This document shows, in pieces, positions 18,218 through 26,048 of a stretch of DNA of 49,709 nt; position 1 is the first letter of the stretch; every line of letters begins with the position of its first letter. The DNA lies in contig CAZORA010000015.1 of assembly GCA_964582225.1 (NCBI GenBank), forward strand, positions 1 to 49,709. The letters are read 5' to 3'. The position numbers and the translations under genes are program-made. Under the pieces are notes generated by a model. The model saw only the letters and a list, made by a program, of their open reading frames with translations, did no database searches and was not told where the DNA came from. This DNA comes from Dokdonella_A sp964582225 (GTDB lineage Bacteria; Pseudomonadota; Gammaproteobacteria; Xanthomonadales; Rhodanobacteraceae).

Positions 18218-18231
18218 ATAGCGTACGCTAT
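18218..18231. promoter_or_regulatory. 14-bp perfect palindrome, candidate operator
   Basis: The sequence atagcgtacgctat is self-complementary over all 14 bases and adjoins taatacc. It lies 140 bases upstream of the beta-helix start and 160 bases upstream of rsmG. This is a plausible dimeric regulator site, though chance cannot be excluded. Confidence 0.4.
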
Positions 18232-18390
18232 TAATACCTGCACGTGTGCGCTGTGCCCTGCCGCAGAATGGCCGCGTTGGCGACTGCCGCGGCATCGCCC
18301 CGTACACGGCACCATCCCGCGCGGCGACTCCGGCTGGAAATTGCGCGGTCGCGGCCGGATACTGCACGGTCCCTCGTCGCGGCAATTTCC

Positions 18391-19062
18391 ATGGCCGAGC
18401 CTGACCTGTTGCGCCGGCGCCTCGCCGAGGGGCTGGCGACCCTGCAGCTCGAACTTCCCTCCGCGGTCGAGCAAGGCCTGCTGCGCTATCTCGCGTTGCT
18501 GGCCCGCTGGAACGCCGCCTACAATCTGAGCGCGGTGCGCGATCCTTCGCAGATGGTGACTCGCCATTTGCTGGATTCCCTGGCGACACTACCGTATTTG
18601 CGGGGAACCAGTCTTGCTGACCTTGGCTCGGGTGCCGGGCTGCCTGGCCTGCCGCTCGCGATCGCCCGCCCCGAGCTCGCGGTCAGCCTGGTCGACTCCA
18701 ACGGCAAGAAGGCGCGCTTCCTGCGCGCCGCGGTGCGCGAACTCGAGCTCGCCAACGTGCGGGTGATCGAGGAGCGGGCCGAACGGCTCGAGGGGCAGTT
18801 CGACTGCATCACCGCACGGGCCTTTGCCAGTCTCGCCGACATGCTCGCGCTTGGCGGCCATCTGCTGGCGCCGAACGGACGCTGGCTTGCGCTCAAGGGA
18901 CGCCGCCCGGATGGGGAGCTCGCCGCCCTGCCGGACGGCTTCGCGCTCGAGGCAGTCATCCCGCTCGCGGTGCCCGGTTTGGACGCCGCCCGTCATCTCG
19001 TCATAATCAGCCGTTCCCGCGCCCCGGATTCGATGCAGCAAGAAGCGGCCGCAGCTCCATGA
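18391..19062 (+). CDS. rsmG: 16S rRNA (guanine-527 N7)-methyltransferase RsmG (GidB)
   Basis: Methylates G527 of 16S rRNA; loss gives low-level streptomycin resistance in other bacteria. From the ATG at 18391 it has 223 residues. NLSAVRDPSQMVTRHLLDSL is the characteristic N-terminal motif. SLADLGSGAGLPGLPLAI (about 74-91) is the SAM site, SLVDSNGKKARFLR follows, and ITARAFASLADML is also conserved. Its stop overlaps the parA start (ATGA), so the genes are translationally coupled. mnmG (gidA), which often precedes it, is absent here. The open frame extends upstream, but this ATG gives the normal length. Confidence 0.95.
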   Translation: MAEPDLLRRRLAEGLATLQLELPSAVEQGLLRYLALLARWNAAYNLSAVRDPSQMVTRHLLDSLATLPYLRGTSLADLGSGAGLPGLPLAIARPELAVSLVDSNGKKARFLRAAVRELELANVRVIEERAERLEGQFDCITARAFASLADMLALGGHLLAPNGRWLALKGRRPDGELAALPDGFALEAVIPLAVPGLDAARHLVIISRSRAPDSMQQEAAAAP

Positions 19063-19844
19063 CGCGCATCATCGCCATCGCCAACCAGAAGGGCGGGGTC
19101 GGCAAGACCACGACCGCCGTCAATCTCGCCGCCGCGCTGGCCGAAATGCGGCGCAAGGTGCTTTTGATCGATCTCGACCCGCAGGGCAATGCGACCATGG
19201 CTTCGGGCGTGGACAAGCGCAGCGCGCGCCCGGGCGGCTGCGAGGTGCTGCTCGAGGAAGTGGCGATCGAGCGCGCCATCATTCACGTCGAGGCGGGCTT
19301 CGATCTGCTGCCGGGCAGCGCCGATCTGACCGCCGCCGAGCTCAAGCTGATGGACGCGATGGCGCGTGAGATGCGCCTCAAAGAGCAGCTGGCCAAGCTC
19401 GGCGAGCGCTATCAGGTGGTCCTGATCGACTGCCCGCCGACCCTGCACCTGCTGACTCTGAATGCCCTCACCGCCGCGCACAGCGTGCTGATTCCGGTGC
19501 AGTGCGAGTATTTTGCCTTAGAGGGCCTGTCCAGCCTGCTCGAGACGATCCAGGCGGTGCGCCAGCGCCTGAATCCGGGACTCGAGATCGAAGGCCTGCT
19601 GCGCACCATGTTCGACATGCGCAACAACCTCGGCAGTGAGGTGTCGAACCAGCTCACCCAGCATTTTGGAGACCAGGTGTTTCGCACCATCATTCCGCGC
19701 AACGTGCGCCTGGCCGAAGCGCCGAGCCATGGTCAGGCCATCATTCACTACGACCGCGAGTCGCGCGGCGCCATTGCCTACCTCGGCCTCGCCGGGGAGA
19801 TGGTGCGCCGGCGGAGCGCCTCGACCGCAGCGCGGGACGCCTGA
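19059..19844 (+). CDS. parA: Chromosome-partitioning ATPase ParA (Soj)
   Basis: A 261-residue Walker-type ATPase that moves ParB-parS complexes along the nucleoid. The deviant Walker A box KGGVGKTT (11-18) is present in the N-terminus MTRIIAIANQKGGVGKTTTA. Other motifs are LLIDLDPQGNATMASG, VVLIDCPPTLHLLTLNAL (Walker B) and IPVQCEYFALEGLSSLLETI, all typical of chromosomal Soj proteins. It is coupled to rsmG by a 4-base overlap and followed two bases later by parB. The length and all motifs are normal. Confidence 0.97.
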   Translation: MTRIIAIANQKGGVGKTTTAVNLAAALAEMRRKVLLIDLDPQGNATMASGVDKRSARPGGCEVLLEEVAIERAIIHVEAGFDLLPGSADLTAAELKLMDAMAREMRLKEQLAKLGERYQVVLIDCPPTLHLLTLNALTAAHSVLIPVQCEYFALEGLSSLLETIQAVRQRLNPGLEIEGLLRTMFDMRNNLGSEVSNQLTQHFGDQVFRTIIPRNVRLAEAPSHGQAIIHYDRESRGAIAYLGLAGEMVRRRSASTAARDA

Positions 19845-19846
19845 GC

Positions 19847-20707
19847 GTGGCGGCGAAGAAGCGCGGACTGGGGCGCGGACTCGATGCCCTGCTTGGCGGT
19901 GACGCCGCGCCCGCACCGGGTGAGGCCGAAGGCGAGCTGCGCACGCTGGCGGTCGGGCTGATCGAGCCCGGACGCTATCAGCCGCGGCAGCAGATGGATC
20001 CGGCCGCGCTGGATGATCTGGCTGCTTCGATCAAGGCGCAGGGCTTGATCCAGCCGGTGGTGGTGCGCGCCGTCAGTCGCGGCCGCTTCGAGCTGATCGC
20101 CGGCGAGCGCCGCTGGCGCGCGGCGCAAAAGGCCGGGCTCGCCGAGATTCCGGCACTGGTCAGGGAAGTGCCTGATCAGGCGGTGATGGCGATGGCCCTG
20201 ATCGAGAACATCCAGCGCGAGGATCTGTCCTCGCTCGAGGAGGCGCAGGCGCTGGCGCGGCTGATCGACGAATTCGACCTCACCCATCAGAAGGTCGCCG
20301 AGGCGGTCGGCCGCTCGCGGGCGGCGGTGTCGAACTTGCTGCGCCTGCTCGATCTGCCGGCGGAGGTGAAGCACCTGCTCGAGGAGCGCAAGCTCGACAT
20401 GGGCCACGCCCGCGCGCTGGCCAGCCTGCCAGAGCCGCGCGCGATTGCGCTGGCGCGCGAAGCCGTTGATCGGGGTTGGTCGGTACGCGAGCTGGAAGCC
20501 GCAGTGCGCCGCAGCGAGCTGCCCCTGCCGCCGCAGAAGAGTTCCAGCAAGCGTCCGGACCCCAATATCGCTGCGCTCGAGCGCGATCTCGCGGAAAAGC
20601 TCGCCACCCGTGTCCGCTTTGCTCATCAGAAAGGCGGCGGCGGCAAGCTGGTGATCCACTATCACAGCCTCGACGAGCTGGAAGGCATCCTCGGCCGCAT
20701 CCGCTGA
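19847..20707 (+). CDS. parB: Chromosome-partitioning protein ParB (Spo0J)
   Basis: A parS-binding CTP-dependent clamp that works with ParA. It has 286 residues from a GTG start. The N-terminal ParA-contacting segment is KKRGLGRGLDALLGG. The CTP-binding domain contains PRQQMDPAALDDLAASIKAQ, LIAGERRWRAAQKAG and ALIENIQREDLS. The helix-turn-helix is LTHQKVAEAVGRSRAAVSNL. The C-terminal dimerisation domain ends with HYHSLDELEGILGRIR. I could not find a canonical parS (tgtttcacgtgaaaca) in the window. Downstream lies a structured 46-base segment before the acyltransferase gene. Confidence 0.97.
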   Translation: MAAKKRGLGRGLDALLGGDAAPAPGEAEGELRTLAVGLIEPGRYQPRQQMDPAALDDLAASIKAQGLIQPVVVRAVSRGRFELIAGERRWRAAQKAGLAEIPALVREVPDQAVMAMALIENIQREDLSSLEEAQALARLIDEFDLTHQKVAEAVGRSRAAVSNLLRLLDLPAEVKHLLEERKLDMGHARALASLPEPRAIALAREAVDRGWSVRELEAAVRRSELPLPPQKSSSKRPDPNIAALERDLAEKLATRVRFAHQKGGGGKLVIHYHSLDELEGILGRIR

Positions 20708-20773
20708 GGACCGGATCCGTGGGGGCTTTCAGGCGGTCGCGGCGGACGGGACTTCGCGATCGGACGGTGCGTC

Positions 20774-20819
20774 GCCGGGCCGGCCGCACGATGCCTGCGT
20801 CGACGCAGCGAAGCCCGGC
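20774..20819. other. Structured RNA-like element immediately before the acyltransferase start
   Basis: An outer stem gccgggc (20774-20780) with gcccggc (20813-20819) encloses a perfect 14-bp palindrome ctgcgtcgacgcag (20795-20808). The outer stem ends one base before the ATG at 20820, where no Shine-Dalgarno sequence is visible. It could be the parB terminator or a translational control hairpin. Confidence 0.4.
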
Positions 20820-22892
20820 ATGACCCGCCTGCCGATCCCACTCAGCGCCGACCGGCCTGATCCGGCACTGGGCTACCGCGCCGACGTCGACGGGCTGCGC
20901 GGGCTTGCCGTGCTGGTCGTCGTCGGCTTCCACTACTTCCCCGACTGGCTGCCGTCCGGTTTCATCGGCGTCGACGTCTTTTTCGTCATCAGCGGCTACC
21001 TGATCACCGGCATCCTGCTGCGCGAATTTCCGCGTCGCGGCTTGGCCGGAACGCTCGCCGATTTCTACCAGCGGCGAATCCGGCGCATCTTTCCGGCGGC
21101 CTTGCTGGTGCTGGCCTTCGCCTGGCTGCTCGGCTGGCTGCTCCTGTTTCCGTTCGAGTATGCGCGGCTCGGCAAGCACATCGCGGCGAGCGCCGCCTTC
21201 GTGCAGAACCTCGTGCTCGCGTTCGAGTCCGGCTATTTCGACGCCGGGCCGATCCAGAAGCCCCTGCTGCACTTCTGGAGCCTGTCGGTGGAGGAGCAGT
21301 TCTATCTGCTGTGGCCCCTGGCGCTGTGGGCGGCGCTGCGGCTGCGCTGGCGCCCCGTGCGCTGCATCGGGCTGATCGCAGCGCTGTCGTTTGCCCTGAG
21401 CGTGATGGCGGTGGAGAGCGGGCATCCGGTGGCGGCGTTCTACCTCCCCATGAGCCGCGCCTGGGAGCTGATGGCCGGAGCCTGGCTCGCCGCGCTGCCG
21501 GTGTCGCGGGGCGCGCCGTTCGCGGGGCGGCGCGCCGAAGCCGCCGCCTGGCTCGGCTGCGCGCTGCTCCTGGCCGGGCTGGTCTCGATCCGCCCCGGAC
21601 CGCGCTTTCCGGGTTTCGCCGCGCTGCTGCCGGTGCTGGGTACGGTCCTGCTGATCGCGGCCGGGCCCGCCAGCTGGCTTGGACGGCGCCTTCTGAGCTG
21701 GCGCCCGCTGGTCTGGATCGGCCTGGTCAGCTACCCGCTGTACCTGTGGCACTGGACGCTGTGGTCGCTCGCCCACGGCCTGTTGTTACCGGGCAGCAGC
21801 CTGAGCCCGGATTGGGTCAAGCTCGCCTGCGCGGGGCTCTCGCTGCTCGCCGCCTGGCTCACCTGGCGCTGGCTGGAGCGGCCCATCCGGCGCCGCGGCA
21901 GGCTGGCGGCGAGCCTCGTCCTGCTCGCGCTGATGGCGCTCGTCGGTGCTGCCGGCGGCGTCGTGTTCCTGCAGCAGGGGCTGCCCGGCCGTCCGGGCGC
22001 GCTGGTGCCGACGGCGCTGGCGACGGCCTGGCGCGAGTCCCTGCGCGACCCGCCGGGACTCGCGCGCCGCTGCGCGCCGTTCGCTGCGGGGCCGTTGCGC
22101 GCGGACGATCAGTACTGCCTTTTCGGCCGGCCGGACGCGCGGCGCCGGATCGTGGTGGTCGGAGACAGCCACGCCGGAGTATTCCGCGTCGCGCTCGATC
22201 GCTACGCGAGCACCCGCGATGTCGCGATCGTGTACCGGGCCTGGCCCGGCTGCCCGTTCCTGCAGAACCTGCGCACCACTCGCAGCGATCGCGCCGGCTG
22301 CCTGCAGGCGGTGGATCGGCTGTTCGCGCTGGCGGCAAGCGAGCCGCTCGACGCCGTGGTCTGGGTGGAGCGCTGGAGCTACTACCTGGGCGACGCAGGC
22401 GGCACCGAGCGCGCCGAGCTTCGCCTGCGGGACGCCGACGGCCGCACGCTGCGCGGGCGCGAGGCCTTCGAGCAGGCGCTCGAGCACACCGCCGCGCAGT
22501 TCGAGCGCCTGGGCGTGCCGCTGGTCTTCCTGCAGGACAACCCGCAGCAGGAGCTCGATCTGCCGCTGTTCGAGCTGCACGCGCAAAACTTCCCTGCCGC
22601 CGAATTTCCGCGGGAGATCGATCGCGTCTTCAATCGCACCGCCGTTGCCCGCGCCGCCTACCGGCGCGACCAGGCCGCCAGCGTGCGCCTGCTGCGCGCC
22701 CTGCAGCGCGCGCGGCCCGCGCTCGTCCACCTGGTTCCGCTGGAAGACGCGCTCTGCGTCGACGCAATCTGTCCCTGGTCGCTCGACGGGCAGCTGCTGT
22801 ATCGCGACGATGACCACCTGAGCCCGGCCGGGGTGATGCGCGCCTTCGGGCCGTTCAGCGCGGCGCTGGATCGGGTACTCGGTCTGGACTGA
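20820..22892 (+). CDS. OafA/YrhL-type O-acyltransferase with C-terminal SGNH domain
   Basis: An integral membrane acyltransferase of 690 residues that probably acetylates a cell-surface polysaccharide or lipopolysaccharide. The N-terminal acyltransferase-3 domain has about ten helices, with YRADVDGLRGLAVLVVVGFH (catalytic-type His38) and the Arg-rich motif RRIRRIFPAALL. SLSVEEQFYLLWPLALW is also typical. The C-terminal periplasmic SGNH domain has IVVVGDSHAGVF (nucleophile Ser around 449) and DDHLSPAGV (Asp/His around 663-666), so both catalytic units look intact. No sugar or O-antigen genes are adjacent, so the acceptor is unknown. The ATG lacks an obvious ribosome binding site. Confidence 0.92.
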   Translation: MTRLPIPLSADRPDPALGYRADVDGLRGLAVLVVVGFHYFPDWLPSGFIGVDVFFVISGYLITGILLREFPRRGLAGTLADFYQRRIRRIFPAALLVLAFAWLLGWLLLFPFEYARLGKHIAASAAFVQNLVLAFESGYFDAGPIQKPLLHFWSLSVEEQFYLLWPLALWAALRLRWRPVRCIGLIAALSFALSVMAVESGHPVAAFYLPMSRAWELMAGAWLAALPVSRGAPFAGRRAEAAAWLGCALLLAGLVSIRPGPRFPGFAALLPVLGTVLLIAAGPASWLGRRLLSWRPLVWIGLVSYPLYLWHWTLWSLAHGLLLPGSSLSPDWVKLACAGLSLLAAWLTWRWLERPIRRRGRLAASLVLLALMALVGAAGGVVFLQQGLPGRPGALVPTALATAWRESLRDPPGLARRCAPFAAGPLRADDQYCLFGRPDARRRIVVVGDSHAGVFRVALDRYASTRDVAIVYRAWPGCPFLQNLRTTRSDRAGCLQAVDRLFALAASEPLDAVVWVERWSYYLGDAGGTERAELRLRDADGRTLRGREAFEQALEHTAAQFERLGVPLVFLQDNPQQELDLPLFELHAQNFPAAEFPREIDRVFNRTAVARAAYRRDQAASVRLLRALQRARPALVHLVPLEDALCVDAICPWSLDGQLLYRDDDHLSPAGVMRAFGPFSAALDRVLGLD

Positions 22893-22927
22893 GCGGCGCG
22901 CTTTCGGGGCGCGCCACGCAGCCGTGT

Positions 22928-23125
22928 GGCGCAGGAACCGTCGAAGCCGTTGGCGAAGCTCCCGTCTTCGCGCCAGCGCGCGACGTAGTCGGTCGGTTGC
23001 CACGAGGCGTGGGGGAAGCCGCCCACGGCGATGGCCTTGCCGCGATAAATGACCAGGTCGTTGACCGACCCATCCATGCCGCCGCCCATGTCCTCCCAGC
23101 CGCCGCCGAGCGCCGGCGGCAGCGC
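22928..23125 (-). pseudogene. Remnant of a secreted beta-propeller-like repeat protein
   Basis: In the gap between two plus-strand acyltransferase genes, the minus strand encodes one protein-like segment with no start or stop of its own. It reads GGGWEDMGGGMDGSVNDLVI, then a G-K-A-I-A-V-GG-F strand, DYVARWREDGSFANGFDGSC. The W-x-x-M-G-x-G-M-x-G-x-V pattern is characteristic of repeats in large secreted proteins of gammaproteobacteria and deltaproteobacteria. SFANGFD resembles the C-terminal tails of two other secreted proteins in this window. The frame runs antisense into the flanking genes on both sides, so only the last repeat and the tail of a former gene seem to survive. Confidence 0.55.
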
Positions 23126-23173
23126 GAGGGCTCCTCGGATAAAGTGCGCGCTGAGCCCGTCCGGGGAGCCTGC

Positions 23174-24094
23174 ATGCGCACGCTGCGATTCGTCTTGGTG
23201 CTGCTGGTCGTCGTGATCAGCATCCTGCTGCACGTCGGACCGCTCTTGCTCGCCGCGCTGATCAAGGCGCTGGTTCCGCTTCGAGCCCTGCGCAGGTTCA
23301 GCAATCGAATGCTCACCGGGATTGCCGAGAGCTGGATCGGCTTCAACAATTTTCTCTGGCCGCTGGTGGTGCCGACGCGGGTAGTCGTGGAGGGAGCGGC
23401 CGGGTTGCGCCGGGATGGGCACTACCTGGTGCTGGCAAACCACCAGAGCTGGGTCGACATCCTGGTGATGCAAAAGGTGCTGAATCGACGCATTCCGCTG
23501 ATGCGCTTCTTCCTCAAGCGCCAGCTGATCTGGGTGCCGCTGCTCGGGCTGGCCTGGTGGGCGCTGGATTTCCCGTTCATGGGCCGCTACACGCCGCATC
23601 AGATCGCGCGCAACCCGGCGCTGGCCGGGCGCGACATCGAGGCGACCCGTCGCGCCTGCGAGAAATTCCGCGAGCTGCCGGTGGCGATCATGAACTTCGC
23701 GGAGGGCACGCGCTTCACGCCGGCCAAGCGGGTCGCGCAACATTCACCCTATCAGCGCCTGCTGAAGCCGAAGTCGGGCGGCGTGGCCTTCGTGCTGAAT
23801 GCGATGGGCGAAGCCCTGGAGGTGATCCTCGACCTCACCATCGCCTACCCGACGGGTGTGCCCTCGATGGCCGATCTTCTATCCGGGCGCATTCCCGAAA
23901 TCCGCCTGCGGATTCGCGAGCGACCCATTCCGCGCGCGTTGGCGCAGGGCGATTATCAGAGCGATCGCGCGCTGCGGATCGAGTTCCAGCGCTGGATGAA
24001 CGGGCTGTGGGCGGCAAAGGACGCTGACCTCGAATGTCTGCTGAGCGCGGACAGAGCGCCAGCGGTGGAAGGGGAACGACGCGAAGGGCCGTGA
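23174..24094 (+). CDS. YihG-type 1-acyl-glycerol-3-phosphate acyltransferase family protein
   Basis: A PlsC-family membrane acyltransferase, probably acting on lysophospholipids. From the ATG at 23174 it has 306 residues. An N-terminal transmembrane segment (VLVLLVVVISILLHVGPLLLAALI) is followed by the catalytic NHQSWVD motif (89-95, NHx4D), FFLKRQLIWVPLLGLAWWAL and the substrate motif NFAEGTR (174-180). The similarity to E. coli YihG is strong along the length (LGLACWALDMPFMKRY there, LGLAWWALDFPFMGRY here). A longer 5' frame exists but starts inside the gene remnant and would add a non-conserved segment. The tail after residue 290 is not conserved. Confidence 0.92.
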   Translation: MRTLRFVLVLLVVVISILLHVGPLLLAALIKALVPLRALRRFSNRMLTGIAESWIGFNNFLWPLVVPTRVVVEGAAGLRRDGHYLVLANHQSWVDILVMQKVLNRRIPLMRFFLKRQLIWVPLLGLAWWALDFPFMGRYTPHQIARNPALAGRDIEATRRACEKFRELPVAIMNFAEGTRFTPAKRVAQHSPYQRLLKPKSGGVAFVLNAMGEALEVILDLTIAYPTGVPSMADLLSGRIPEIRLRIRERPIPRALAQGDYQSDRALRIEFQRWMNGLWAAKDADLECLLSADRAPAVEGERREGP

Positions 24095-24303
24095 AACCTT
24101 CGGGGCTTGCCGAGATCGCACGGGTCGATTCAGCACCGGATGCCGGGATTTCCGCTTGGAGAACCTCGAAACAGATCGAAATCTTTCTTCGCTGGACCAT
24201 TCTTGCGGTGCCATTGCGCCGCTTGTTTGATCCCTTGCGGCGTGACGCAGGGGACTTGCATTGCAGGATTGCGCGTGATAGGAAGAGCGCCCCTGAGCGA
24301 AAA

Positions 24304-25902
24304 ATGACGCCGATGAAACGGACGATTCTCTGCGTTGGGTTGCTGCTGCTCGTTGTGTTCGCGGCGCGGGCTTCGCAGGACGATTCAAGTTTCGCATATG
24401 TAACCTCGCTGCCCGACCCGGCATTTGCGGCGACACCGAACGCGACTGCGACCAGTCCGCTGGATCTCGATCCCTTGTTCGGCGCTCTTGGCTGGAGGTG
24501 GGGTGCGCCTCCTGCCGATGGAGGTTATTCGGCGATCGTCGACGGCCTGCGCGTGCTGCCGGTGACAAATCCGACGGCGGGCGGCTATTACCTTTTCGGC
24601 AGGCAGCGCCACGCGGTTTACCCGGAGCAATACCGAGTCTGGATATCGAAGATCAACCAGTTCGGCTCGATCGATTCGACGTTCGGCACGAACGGATATC
24701 TGACGTGGTACACGGGCAACGAGCCGATCGACATCCTGGTGATCGGCAAGCGCGCCTATGTGCTGTTCGAGGGAAACTGGGGCGACGGGGTCATTCCTCC
24801 CATCCGCGCCAGGTTGGCCTGCCTGGATCTCAACAAGGCGACGCCTACGGCCTGCTCCGGCTGGACGGCGATTCTGGGGCCGTTCCTGGACTGGGGGGTC
24901 GGTGCCAATGGCCGGATCGCCGCCTGGGCGCAGCGCCTGGTCGACGACCCCAGAAACGATCGAATGTATGTGATCGCGCGCGTGGAGAGCAGCACCCAGG
25001 ACGAAATCGCCCTCGCGGTGGCCAAGGAGGGCAATGGCGCGCTGGTTCCAACCGCCGCGGGCGATTACGTCTACGCGCAGCCGAGCGCCAGCATGGGGGC
25101 GAACGGTGAGCTGATGGTCAATGCGGCGGTCTTCGTGCCGGCGGGCAGCGGGGCGGCCCCGGTGCTCGCGCTCGGCGGACAAACGCGAGTCCCCGGAGCC
25201 GGGCGCGGCGACTACGACGGCTTCCTGATGCGTTTCGCGCCGCCGCCAGGCGCCGCGTCGAGCGACATACGCGATGAATTCGTGTATTTCGAAAGCGACA
25301 ACAGCGGGCACAAGGATGACGCGGTGACGGCGCTCGGCGTGCTGCGTGACGGCAAGCTGGCCTGGGCCGGCTGGTCGGCAACCGACGATCCCGACCAGGT
25401 GCCGCTGATCATGGGGCGGGTGACGGCCGGCGGTCTGGCTCGAGACTTCCGCTTCTGCGCGGGCAATTCAGGCGCTCCGGACGCCGTCTTGGACAAGCTG
25501 GCCTGTCGCATAGAGGACCGAATCCTGCCGAACAAGCAGAGCCTGATGCCGGTCGCGATCGGCGAGCGCTGGCAGAACCACGACCTGGTCGTCGTGTCGC
25601 GCTTCGTGAACATGGGTCCGGGCGTGCCGCACAACGTGCGCAGCCTGACGCGCCAATTCAGCCGCAACGGCAACGTGCGCCACGCCGAGCGGGTGACCGA
25701 TTTTCCGGCGGCCGCCGGGCTTGCGCCCTGGTCGCGCCCCTTCGACGCCACCCTTGCGGCGGAAAGGACCTATCACGACCGGCAGTTCGTGCTGATCGGA
25801 ACCCGTCACTGGGCCGACGCGCCGAGCACCTTCCAAGCGACCGTCACGTCGCTCGTGGACACCGACAGCCTCTTCGCCAACGACTTTTCCGGCCCGAACT
25901 GA
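24304..25902 (+). CDS. Secreted delta-60-like repeat (beta-propeller) protein
   Basis: A 532-residue exported protein of unknown function. A signal peptide (RTILCVGLLLLVVFAARAS) is followed by repeats of the delta-60/beta-propeller kind, such as GSIDSTFGTNGYL. Long stretches describe strand-rich blades (GGYYLFGRQRHAVYPEQYRV, VIGKRAYVLFEGNWGDG, LGVLRDGKLAWAGWSA). The C-terminus ends in DTDSLFANDFSGPN, resembling the tail of the beta-helix protein at 16201-18078. Start candidates are the ATGs at 24304 and 24313; neither has a clear ribosome binding site. No catalytic motif is visible. Confidence 0.72.
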   Translation: MTPMKRTILCVGLLLLVVFAARASQDDSSFAYVTSLPDPAFAATPNATATSPLDLDPLFGALGWRWGAPPADGGYSAIVDGLRVLPVTNPTAGGYYLFGRQRHAVYPEQYRVWISKINQFGSIDSTFGTNGYLTWYTGNEPIDILVIGKRAYVLFEGNWGDGVIPPIRARLACLDLNKATPTACSGWTAILGPFLDWGVGANGRIAAWAQRLVDDPRNDRMYVIARVESSTQDEIALAVAKEGNGALVPTAAGDYVYAQPSASMGANGELMVNAAVFVPAGSGAAPVLALGGQTRVPGAGRGDYDGFLMRFAPPPGAASSDIRDEFVYFESDNSGHKDDAVTALGVLRDGKLAWAGWSATDDPDQVPLIMGRVTAGGLARDFRFCAGNSGAPDAVLDKLACRIEDRILPNKQSLMPVAIGERWQNHDLVVVSRFVNMGPGVPHNVRSLTRQFSRNGNVRHAERVTDFPAAAGLAPWSRPFDATLAAERTYHDRQFVLIGTRHWADAPSTFQATVTSLVDTDSLFANDFSGPN

Positions 25903-25979
25903 CGCTGCACCGAGGCGGAATCGGCGCGCCCGGTTCCGCTGAAGCATTCGCTGAAGTTCATGAGGGGTGGGTGCTGCGA

Positions 25980-25997
25980 AGCACGGCCAGCCGTGCT
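25980..25997 (+). terminator. Weak hairpin downstream of the delta-60-like gene
   Basis: A 7-bp stem agcacgg with ccgtgct and a 4-base loop lies 77 bases after the stop. There is no T-tract, so this is a possible terminator only. Confidence 0.3.
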
Positions 25998-26048
25998 CGT
26001 CCCGGTCGCTCGCGAGGCGGCCCGGCAATCGGCGATAATCTGCGGGCG

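Larger units (their letters stand above)
18079..18390. other. Divergent intergenic region with two palindromes
   Basis: This 312-bp region between the beta-helix gene (-) and rsmG (+) holds a distinctly AT-richer patch. It contains gcacaat-ttat-attgtgc (18129-18146) and the perfect 14-bp palindrome atagcgtacgctat (18218-18231), followed by taatacc. These look like regulator binding sites or promoter elements. No gene is supported here; the upstream extension of the rsmG frame has no good start. Confidence 0.6.

Noticed and set aside
19059..20707. Possible parS site near parAB
   Set aside because: No stretch resembling tgtttcacgtgaaaca was found by eye in the window; cacgtg occurs near 18240 but without the flanking arms.
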